10,582 nt of DNA from Spirochaetales bacterium (GTDB taxonomy: Bacteria > Spirochaetota > Spirochaetia > DSM-27196 > SLST01), in assembly GCA_007130265.1 (NCBI GenBank), contig SLST01000180.1, forward strand, positions 1-10,582, read 5' to 3'. Below are positions 1 through 5,451 of the stretch, piece after piece. Position 1 is the first letter of the stretch, and every line of letters begins with the position of its first letter. The notes beneath the pieces are model-generated. The model searched no databases, was not told where the DNA came from, and saw only the letters and a list, made by a program, of their open reading frames with translations. The position numbers and the translations under genes are program-made.

Positions 1-214
1 CGGAGGCGGCCATACGCGCGAGCGCGCACAGAGCTCCCTCCGGCGCGGCGCCGCGACGCAAACGCAGCAGATACCGCTGGTCGTCTCGCCGTACAACAAG
101 GAACGACCATGCGTCGGCGTCGTAGCCGGCGGCGAGCGGCTCCACCGTAGAGACGGAGAGTTCGTACCCAACTGCCAGCAGATCCGCAAGCTGCTCTTCT
201 GAGACCGTGGTCAT
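1..214 (-). CDS. APH-family phosphotransferase, N-terminal part (runs off left edge)
   Basis: This is the first 71 codons of a gene reading leftward out of the window. It starts at the ATG at 214-212. The predicted start reads MTTVSEEQLADLLAVGYEL, followed by a beta-rich stretch (residues about 23-55) typical of the N-lobe of aminoglycoside/choline phosphotransferase-fold kinases. Such kinases transfer phosphate from ATP to a small hydroxylated molecule in the cytoplasm. The usual 'YFLKLRRG' strand carries the ATP-contacting Lys; here it reads YLLRLRRG, with Arg51 in that place. The start codon shares one base with the stop of the upstream GH43-like gene (TGATG), so the two are probably co-translated. 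The catalytic HGD and DxD loops lie outside the window, so activity cannot be judged. Substrate unknown. Confidence 0.6.
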   Translation of the reverse strand, partial: MTTVSEEQLADLLAVGYELSVSTVEPLAAGYDADAWSFLVVRRDDQRYLLRLRRGAAPEGALCALARMAAS

Positions 215-1386
215 CAGCGGTCCGACCGAATGTCTCGTTCCAGAGCCCGCGTCTTCCCGGCTTTCGAGATGGCGCGGGGTTGGTCTCGCGAGAGCCTCTG
301 CAGCGCCGCGACGCCGATCCCCTCTTCGCCCGCGCCGCAGTAGAACAGGTACGACGACCCGTCGGAATCGGCAAAGACGGCAGGGTCGCGCAGCTGCCGC
401 ACGCGGATCTGCCCCCCTCCGCGAGAGATCTCCCGCGGAAGCAGTGCTCCCTCCCACGGCTCCCGCGGCGACAGCAGCCGCGCGTAATCGGTCGCGCGCC
501 AGGTCGACCACTCTCCCCCGCCAAGGTCGATCTCAATCCGTTCAATCGACTCCTCGATATCGCCGCGCAGGCTGAAGAAGACCTCGAGCCGATCAGGCTC
601 GACGAACCGCACCGCGAAGTGACGCGGGTCGGTCGACCGAACTTCGAATGAGGCGGATGCATCGGCCTGGGCGAGGGCGTCTGCAACCGGATTCGGTCCA
701 CGTTCCCAGGAATCGGCGGTGGGCGGATCGGCGGGCAGCCAGGCCCGATCGCGCGGAGCGCGCCAGAGCTCACCGCCGTTGGAAAACGCATAGACGTAGT
801 CGCGGAAGGCGAAGACGCAGAAGTAAGCGTTGCCAAGGAGCGCCGGCCGGAGACCGTGCCCCGGCTCGCCGCCATGCTCAGGCAGGTTGAAGTTGAGCCC
901 GGTCGCGGAGGTTGCGACGAGCGTCTTCTGCGGGCCGGTCATGTGGTGCGGAGGCGGCGTCGAGGTGTTCGTCGAGCCATGGAAGTAGAGAACGAACCGG
1001 CGGTTCGTCTCGTCCACATGAACGTTGGGACTCGCGATGTGCGACGAGACCTCCACGCCGTTCTCGAAGCGAAGCAGGGGGCGGCCGTCGATCTCCGCAA
1101 GCGCGAGCACGCCGCGCGATCCGGGCCGCCGCGGACGGTAGAGATGGTACGGGCCGGTCAGCGACTCCGCCCACGCCATACGAATGTAGCTGCCGCCGTG
1201 GTGCGCGAAGTAGAGGTAGTAGCGGGCGCGAGGATCAGCGCGCCGGTCCTCCGGCACCCACCCCGGCACCGCGGCGACCGACGGACCGTTGATGCTCGCC
1301 GCCTCTTCGGGTATGCCTGCCTGCGCGAAGGTCCGGCTCGAAATGATGGGCTTGGAGTCGTTGAGGCGCTCGATGCGGTAGATCAT
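214..1386 (-). CDS. GH43-like beta-propeller protein (glycoside hydrolase-related)
   Basis: A 390-residue protein without a signal peptide, so probably cytoplasmic. It shows repeated beta-propeller blade patterns of the GH32/43/62/117 type: an N-G-P-S segment near residues 33-36, a strand block YYLYFAHHGGSYIRMAW near 57-73 followed by S-L-T-G-P-Y, and a closing R-D-P-A-V-F-A-D segment near 333-340, like the Asp-Pro start of GH43 blades. These families cleave or bind glycans. I cannot assign the catalytic acid and base with confidence, so a hydrolase role is inferred from fold only. I chose the ATG at 1386 because a TATCAT box lies six bases upstream of it; a GTG 15 bases further out (1401) is the alternative. 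It is coupled to the downstream phosphotransferase gene by a one-base stop/start overlap, suggesting a joint role with a sugar-like compound. Confidence 0.6.
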   Translation of the reverse strand: MIYRIERLNDSKPIISSRTFAQAGIPEEAASINGPSVAAVPGWVPEDRRADPRARYYLYFAHHGGSYIRMAWAESLTGPYHLYRPRRPGSRGVLALAEIDGRPLLRFENGVEVSSHIASPNVHVDETNRRFVLYFHGSTNTSTPPPHHMTGPQKTLVATSATGLNFNLPEHGGEPGHGLRPALLGNAYFCVFAFRDYVYAFSNGGELWRAPRDRAWLPADPPTADSWERGPNPVADALAQADASASFEVRSTDPRHFAVRFVEPDRLEVFFSLRGDIEESIERIEIDLGGGEWSTWRATDYARLLSPREPWEGALLPREISRGGGQIRVRQLRDPAVFADSDGSSYLFYCGAGEEGIGVAALQRLSRDQPRAISKAGKTRALERDIRSDR

Positions 1387-1392
1387 GGCTCC

Positions 1393-1398
1393 ATGATA
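1393..1398 (-). promoter_or_regulatory. -10 box for the GH43-like gene
   Basis: TATCAT on the minus strand lies exactly six bases (GGAGCC) before the ATG at 1386. A start site seven bases after the box would fall on the ATG itself, implying a leaderless or nearly leaderless mRNA. No good -35 hexamer is visible at 16-18 bases, so this call is weaker than the divergent promoter at 1451-1480. Confidence 0.35.
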
Positions 1399-1450
1399 CA
1401 CAGAAGCGATCCACGAGTCCGAAATGGTGGTCGGCCTGCTAGTCGATGAA

Positions 1451-1480
1451 TTGACTCAACTTTCGGCCTGGCGGTATCAT
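1451..1480 (+). promoter_or_regulatory. sigma-70-type promoter of the LDH-like/patatin operon
   Basis: TTGACT (1451-1456) and TATCAT (1475-1480) are separated by 18 bases. The predicted start of transcription falls at or next to the A of the ATG at 1487, and only CTCCGC lies between the -10 box and that ATG. There is no room for a Shine-Dalgarno site, so the first gene is probably translated from a leaderless mRNA. The -35 hexamer is part of a small odd palindrome, TTGACTCAA (1451-1459), that could be a regulator contact. Confidence 0.6.
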
Positions 1481-1486
1481 CTCCGC

Positions 1487-2410
1487 ATGACAGAACAATC
1501 GGTTGGAGTGGTCGGCGTGGGCCGGCTCGGTTCCGACGTTGCGTTCACGCTCGCTGAGCGCGACCTGTGCGACCTCGTGCTCTTCGACATCGACTGCGAC
1601 AAGGCGGAGTACCTCGCTTCGGACCTCACGGACACCTCGTTCGGTCACGTGTATAACCGGCGAGTCTCGTTTGTGAGTGAGGCACGCGAGCTCGCCTCCT
1701 GCGGCGTGATCCTCGTGGCGGCCGGCGCGCGCCGGGACGCCGGGACGCCTGCAAATGAGCTCTTTGAGAGGAACCTCGCGATTATCGATGAGATGGCCGA
1801 GGCCTTCGTCGGCTCGTCGAACCTCTTTGTCGTGGCCACCGAGCCGGTTGATCTGATGACCGAGGCGCTTGCGAAGGCGCTCAACCTGCCACCCTCGCGG
1901 GTCATGGGGATAGGAGGCGTCGTGGACTCGTACCGCGCCCGCCACGCGCTCGGGGATTCGCTCGCGGTGAACCCTGACTACATTCGCACGCACGTTATTG
2001 GACCACACGACCAGGAGGCGTCGATCATCTGGGACTATACGAGTATCAACGGTGTGCCCGTTGGTGCGGTGGCATCGGCCGACACGATGGCCGGGGTAAC
2101 GAAGACGTTCGCGGCAGACGCTGAAGCGCGATTGAGCCAGATGAGCGAAGCGTTCAGCCGCTACACTCCTTCGATGGCCTGCCTCGAGCTTCTTCGATCG
2201 CTCGTCAAGGATGACCGGCGAGTGCTCTCGGTCACGATGCCGTGGAAGGGGATCAACGGGATCTCCAACGTTGCGATGAGCATCCCGGCTGTCATTGGAA
2301 GATTCGGTGCCGAACGGCCCGTCCCGCCTGATCTGGACAAGCCTGCCCTCGAGAAACTGAAAGGCAGCGCGAGTCGCCTCGCGACAGCCCTTCAGGGGGG
2401 TGCACGATGA
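1487..2410 (+). CDS. Lactate/malate dehydrogenase-fold oxidoreductase, catalytic-type copy
   Basis: A 307-residue NAD(P)-dependent dehydrogenase of the LDH/MDH family, which normally interconverts a 2-hydroxy acid and a 2-oxo acid. The Rossmann motif GVGRLG is at residues 10-15, and Asp34 at the end of beta-2 points to NAD. By alignment to the LDH pattern, Asp147 (Asp168 in LDH numbering), Arg150 (Arg171) and His174 (His195, in GPHDQ) are kept. The mobile-loop Arg109 position is Ala89 (GARRDAGTPANEL) and the Asn of the usual T/S-N-P-V-D is Glu119 (TEPVD), so the substrate probably differs from lactate or malate. The start at 1487 is set by the promoter; an in-frame ATG at 1424 lies upstream of the promoter and only adds unrelated residues. 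It overlaps the next gene by four bases (ATGA), so the two are coupled. Confidence 0.8.
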   Translation: MTEQSVGVVGVGRLGSDVAFTLAERDLCDLVLFDIDCDKAEYLASDLTDTSFGHVYNRRVSFVSEARELASCGVILVAAGARRDAGTPANELFERNLAIIDEMAEAFVGSSNLFVVATEPVDLMTEALAKALNLPPSRVMGIGGVVDSYRARHALGDSLAVNPDYIRTHVIGPHDQEASIIWDYTSINGVPVGAVASADTMAGVTKTFAADAEARLSQMSEAFSRYTPSMACLELLRSLVKDDRRVLSVTMPWKGINGISNVAMSIPAVIGRFGAERPVPPDLDKPALEKLKGSASRLATALQGGAR

Positions 2411-3294
2411 AACAGGTTTCCATTTTCGGCGTCGGCAGCATAGGCGCGCGAGTCGCGTACTTCCTCGCCCGAAACCGCGACGTCGCCCGAATCCGGCTCG
2501 TCGACATCGACCCGGACCGGTCGCGTGCTACGCTCGTCGATTTCCTGCAGTCAAACGTCGCTCTCCAGTCGAAGATCGCCTTCTCGTCCTACGAGGAGCC
2601 AAAGGAGATCGCGCAGAGCGATGTCGTGATCGTCGCGGCAGGAGTGGAAGGCTCGATCTCTCCCAACGTATCCATGCCGAGCGAGCGCGATCGACAGACG
2701 ATGGAAGAAATCGCGGCACAGATCGGTCACTTTGCTCCGCAGGCGGTCGTCGCCGTACTCTCGCAACCCGCCGAGCTCTTCTGTTCGATCATCGCGCGAA
2801 GCGGCTACTTCGCACGGTCCAAGGTCATCGGGTTCCCGTTGCTGATCTACCGCGAATGGTTCCGTAACCAGATCGCGCGCACAGTGGGTCTCAGTAACGA
2901 AGACATCCGAATCACGACCGTTCGCACGCTCCGGGGTGAGGAACTGGCACTCGACCAGTGCGCGGCCGGCGGCATCCCGGTGACGCGCCTTACCACGGAT
3001 CCGGCGAGACTCGCGACGCTGCCGACACCCGAAGTGATGGACCGGCGCTTGAAGTACCACCATTACGCCCCGGCCGCCGTCATCTCAGAGGTCACCGCGG
3101 AGATCGTGAGTAAGCGCCGTCAGGTCATCACGGCCATATCCGCCGCTCCTGACACCGAGGTCTTCTACGAGCAGAAGTCGATTATCGGCCCGAACGGGGT
3201 TGAGGGCATCGTAGAACCGACGCTGACCGAATCCCAGCGAAAGGCTCACCAGGATTACCGCACGCGCGTAGCCGAGCTCACCGGCCGGCTGTGA
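2407..3294 (+). CDS. LDH/MDH-fold paralogue lacking catalytic residues (probable pseudoenzyme)
   Basis: A 295-residue protein with the same fold as its upstream neighbour. The NAD-binding motif GVGSIG (residues 8-13) and the acidic residue Asp33 are intact. At the catalytic positions it has Gln120 for the Asn of the N-P motif, Tyr148 for the Asp168 equivalent, Trp151 for Arg171 and Arg176 for His195. The RxxGxxR substrate loop is replaced by an unrelated stretch (about residues 81-92). It therefore probably binds nucleotide but does not catalyse the LDH reaction. The four-base ATGA overlap with the upstream gene suggests equal synthesis and a heteromeric complex with it, in a regulatory or structural role (inference). 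A G-rich run at 2395-2401 serves as the ribosome site. Length is close to the family norm, so this is not a decaying fragment. Confidence 0.75.
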   Translation: MKQVSIFGVGSIGARVAYFLARNRDVARIRLVDIDPDRSRATLVDFLQSNVALQSKIAFSSYEEPKEIAQSDVVIVAAGVEGSISPNVSMPSERDRQTMEEIAAQIGHFAPQAVVAVLSQPAELFCSIIARSGYFARSKVIGFPLLIYREWFRNQIARTVGLSNEDIRITTVRTLRGEELALDQCAAGGIPVTRLTTDPARLATLPTPEVMDRRLKYHHYAPAAVISEVTAEIVSKRRQVITAISAAPDTEVFYEQKSIIGPNGVEGIVEPTLTESQRKAHQDYRTRVAELTGRL

Positions 3295-3300
3295 CCGGCC
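3283..3300 (+). other. Intercistronic hairpin at the end of the second LDH-like gene
   Basis: GGCCGG (3283-3288) and CCGGCC (3295-3300) form a six-base-pair stem around a six-base loop that contains the TGA stop codon (3292-3294). No T-run follows, and the ribosome site of the patatin gene comes next. It is more likely an mRNA-stability or translation-tuning element than a full terminator. Confidence 0.35.
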
Positions 3301-3313
3301 CGAAGGAGGCAAG

Positions 3314-4204
3314 ATGGCTCCACGAACGGCGACGCTCGTACTCTCAGGCGGCGGCGCGAAGGGCGCCTTCCAGGTTGGGGCCGAACGGGTCCTTCGGGAA
3401 GACAGCGGGTACCGGTGGGACCGCGTCTTCGGCGTCTCCGTCGGAGCGCTGAACGCGACGCTCATTGGTCAGGGGGAGCAGCGGCGCCTGCTCGATGTCT
3501 GGCGGTCGATCCGTGAGAAGGATGTACATCGCAGGTTCTCATGGTTCGGCGTCGGTCTGCGGATCGCACTCCTGAAGAGGCGCGGTCTGCACGACAACCG
3601 GCCGCTTCGCACGACGCTCGAACGGCACGCCGCCGGGCGACCGTTCGAGATACCGGTACACGTGGGACGGGTATCGCTCGTGACCGGTAACTACGAGCTG
3701 GTGAGGGAGAACGAACCGGGTTTTCTGGACGCGGTGTGGCACAGCGCGACGATGCCGGTGATCTGGGAACCGGTTGGCGAACACGCCTGGGTGGACGGCG
3801 GCATCCGGAACGTGACCCCCTTGGGCGACGCGCTGAAACACGAACCGGGGGAGATCGTCGTGATCGAGTGCGACACCGGTCGACTCGACGCAAGCGATCC
3901 GCCGGGGAACATCTTCGAGGCGGCAAGACGAAGCCTCTCGGAGGTCGCGATCAACGAGATCATGCACAACGACGTGCGCGAGTTCGTCAGGATCAACGAG
4001 CTCGTGAAGCAGGCGGAGGCGGCGGGAGTCGTGCTGCGAAATCCGGACGGCACGCCGCTTCGCCACTGTCCGATCACGATCGTGAAGCCGGAAGAACAGC
4101 TCGGCGATACGCTCGACTTCTCGAGCGCGATGATTGAGCACCGCATCCGCGCGGGCGAAACGGCGGCACGGAAGGCCGTCGCGACTGACTGCGCGTCACG
4201 TTGA
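3314..4204 (+). CDS. Patatin-like phospholipase
   Basis: A 296-residue serine lipid acyl hydrolase of the bacterial patatin family, which releases fatty acids from phospholipids or related esters. All family signatures are present: the oxyanion loop GGGAKG at residues 12-17, the nucleophile elbow GVSVG with Ser42, and the second dyad member Asp161 in VDGG. No signal peptide or membrane segment is seen, so it acts inside the cell or is exported by a route not visible here. An AAGGAGG ribosome site (3302-3308) sits five bases before the ATG. It lies 19 bases after the second LDH-like gene and is the last gene of that operon. Its 3' end overlaps the convergent SDR gene by nine bases, inside a hairpin. 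Why a lipase is linked to LDH-fold proteins is not clear. Confidence 0.85.
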   Translation: MAPRTATLVLSGGGAKGAFQVGAERVLREDSGYRWDRVFGVSVGALNATLIGQGEQRRLLDVWRSIREKDVHRRFSWFGVGLRIALLKRRGLHDNRPLRTTLERHAAGRPFEIPVHVGRVSLVTGNYELVRENEPGFLDAVWHSATMPVIWEPVGEHAWVDGGIRNVTPLGDALKHEPGEIVVIECDTGRLDASDPPGNIFEAARRSLSEVAINEIMHNDVREFVRINELVKQAEAAGVVLRNPDGTPLRHCPITIVKPEEQLGDTLDFSSAMIEHRIRAGETAARKAVATDCASR

Positions 4205-4209
4205 CGCGC
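4191..4209. terminator. Bidirectional hairpin holding both convergent stop codons
   Basis: GCGCGTCA (4191-4198) and TGACGCGC (4202-4209) form a perfect eight-base-pair stem with a three-base loop (CGT). The stop of the minus-strand SDR gene (4196-4198) and the stop of the plus-strand patatin gene (4202-4204) lie in opposite arms and pair with each other. No T-run follows on either strand, so a classical intrinsic terminator is not shown, but the position fits a shared 3'-end element. Confidence 0.5.
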
Positions 4210-4969
4210 GATCGACCGCACGAGATGGATTCTGGGCGCGGAGCATCCCGCCGTCCACACCGATTATCTCACCCGTTATGTACCTTCCGGCGTCCGAACA
4301 GAGAAAGACCACCAGTCCCGCGACATCCTCCGGCTTGCCGAAGCCCCCGAGCGGGATCTGACGCACCTGGAGGTCACCGCGCTCGGCGATCATCTCGCGC
4401 GTCATGTCGGTCTCGATGATCCCCGGCGCGTACGCGTTCACCGTGATCCCGTAGGGTCCGAGCTCCGCCGCGGCGAGCTTCGTCATCATCTCGATCGCGG
4501 CCTTCGTCCCTCCGTAGGCAACCTGCCCGACGTCGGCATAGTGGCCGGAGATCGAGCTCGCGTTCACAATCCGCCCGAAGCGTTGCCGCATCATGTGCGG
4601 CAGAACCGCCTGCGTCATCAGCACCGGGCCCTTGAAATTGACGCGGATCATCTCGTCGAGAAACTCCTCGGTCATTTCATCGAGGAAGGCGAAGAGCGAG
4701 ATCGCGGCGTTGTTGATGAGGTAGTCGACGCGCCCCCACTTCGCAACCGTCTCGTCTACGATCCGCGTGACGTCGGCCGCGTTCCCAGCGTCGGCCTGTA
4801 TGGTCAGAAGCTCTCCCTGGGCCGACGCCGATTCGCGCTCGAGCGCCGACGCCGCGCCCCGGTCCACCGCGTAGACGGCCGCGACGCTCACTCCGTCGCG
4901 CAGGAACGCCTCCGTGATCCCCCGCCCGATACCCCGAGTTCCGCCGGTCACGATCGCCACTCTTGTCAT
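4196..4969 (-). CDS. Short-chain dehydrogenase/reductase (FabG-like classical SDR)
   Basis: A 257-residue classical SDR, an NAD(P)H-dependent carbonyl/hydroxyl oxidoreductase of the cytoplasm. The cofactor motif TGGTRGIG spans residues 8-15. The NNAA motif is at 86-89, and the catalytic tetrad is Asn111, Ser138/139, Tyr152 and Lys156 (YGGTK). A PG motif and a C-terminal ITGEIIGVDGG complete the pattern. Length is normal. The family includes FabG and many sugar and alcohol dehydrogenases; the sequence alone does not settle the substrate. A GGAGG ribosome site lies six bases before the ATG. It is a single-gene unit, divergent from the MNT-HEPN pair and convergent with the patatin gene. Confidence 0.85.
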   Translation of the reverse strand: MTRVAIVTGGTRGIGRGITEAFLRDGVSVAAVYAVDRGAASALERESASAQGELLTIQADAGNAADVTRIVDETVAKWGRVDYLINNAAISLFAFLDEMTEEFLDEMIRVNFKGPVLMTQAVLPHMMRQRFGRIVNASSISGHYADVGQVAYGGTKAAIEMMTKLAAAELGPYGITVNAYAPGIIETDMTREMIAERGDLQVRQIPLGGFGKPEDVAGLVVFLCSDAGRYITGEIIGVDGGMLRAQNPSRAVDRAST

Positions 4970-4986
4970 GGGTTGCCTCCTTGCGC

Positions 4987-5014
4987 ATCATAGCATGGGG
5001 TGACGGGCACGCAA
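4987..5014 (-). promoter_or_regulatory. Promoter of the SDR gene
   Basis: On the minus strand TTGCGT (5014-5009) and TATGAT (4992-4987) are 16 bases apart. The predicted transcription start is near 4980, where the GGAGG ribosome site (4980-4976) begins, so the leader would be only about 11 bases long. It sits back to back with the MNT-HEPN promoter. Confidence 0.5.
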
Positions 5015-5048
5015 GCCAGGGCGTCTCCAAAACCACACCGGGATCGAG

Positions 5049-5054
5049 TATACT
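5049..5054 (+). promoter_or_regulatory. -10 box for the MNT-HEPN pair
   Basis: TATACT matches the -10 consensus at five of six bases. The predicted start near 5061 gives a 22-base leader containing the GGAGGT site and the TTG start at 5083. The -35 region (TCCAAA at 17 bases) is poor, as would fit a repressed or activator-dependent promoter, or a weak one. Confidence 0.4.
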
Positions 5055-5068
5055 TATGGGTGCCTCGG

Positions 5069-5074
5069 GGAGGT
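5069..5074 (+). promoter_or_regulatory. Ribosome site deciding a TTG start
   Basis: GGAGGT is followed after eight bases by an in-frame TTG (5083-5085). The in-frame ATG at 5056 lies almost on the -10 box and upstream of the predicted transcript start. The ATG at 5098 has no ribosome site at normal spacing. TTG is therefore the best start for the nucleotidyltransferase gene. Confidence 0.55.
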
Positions 5075-5082
5075 GGGGTTCA

Positions 5083-5451
5083 TTGGACCGCGAAGCGATG
5101 GTAAGACAGGCAGCCGAACGTCTACGCGAGAAGGATCGACGGCGTGATCACTCGTGCGCCGAGCGGCGCGCGAGGGCGCAGAAATTGGCTCGTCATGTCG
5201 CGAGTCTTCTCGCAGACGCCGACCCTTCGGTCAGGAAGATCATCGGATTCGGCTCGACGTTTGAGACCTGGCGATCCTACAGGATGAACTCCGACGTCGA
5301 TATCGGCGTGATCGGCGGCGACTGGTCTCGATTGGCCGCAGCGGTGCCGCTGAGCGAGTTCGACGTGTCCCTCGTCGAGCTCGAGCTACAGAACGCGGAG
5401 TTCACTGACTACGTGCTGAAGCATGGTGTGGTGTTGTATGAGAACAAGTGA
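5083..5451 (+). CDS. MNT-type nucleotidyltransferase antitoxin (MntA-like)
   Basis: A 122-residue minimal nucleotidyltransferase. In characterised MntA/HepT pairs, such a protein transfers AMP from ATP onto a Tyr of the HEPN toxin and so silences it. The polymerase-beta-like core is visible: GFGS at residues 55-58, the metal-binding D-V-D at 71-73, and a third acidic position at Asp94 in FDVSL. Twelve residues separate the GS from the DxD, against the usual nine to ten, and an N-terminal helix rich in Arg and Lys (1-40) precedes the core. The next gene, a HEPN protein, overlaps its 3' end by 14 bases, which is typical of this toxin-antitoxin class. I infer the antitoxin role from the pairing. 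Confidence in the fold is good; the exact start (TTG 5083 or ATG 5098) is less sure. Confidence 0.7.
   Translation: MDREAMVRQAAERLREKDRRRDHSCAERRARAQKLARHVASLLADADPSVRKIIGFGSTFETWRSYRMNSDVDIGVIGGDWSRLAAAVPLSEFDVSLVELELQNAEFTDYVLKHGVVLYENK

Noticed and set aside
218..228. Odd palindrome CGGTCCGACCG near the end of the GH43-like gene
   Set aside because: A one-base loop cannot fold as a hairpin and the match is short; it lies in coding sequence.
856..1449. 197-codon plus-strand frame opposite the GH43-like gene
   Set aside because: Arg/Val-rich shadow frame with no domain pattern; the minus-strand reading has propeller blade motifs.
1424..1486. Earlier in-frame ATG for the first LDH-like gene
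   Set aside because: The extra 21 codons cover the promoter (1451-1480) and do not resemble the family; the Rossmann strand begins right after the 1487 start.
1439..2008. 189-codon frame antisense to the LDH-like gene
   Set aside because: No family pattern, no ribosome site, and full overlap with a well-supported gene.
3539..4260. Two long minus-strand frames opposite the patatin gene
   Set aside because: They overlap a patatin gene with all catalytic motifs intact and show only low-complexity Arg/Ser-rich translations.
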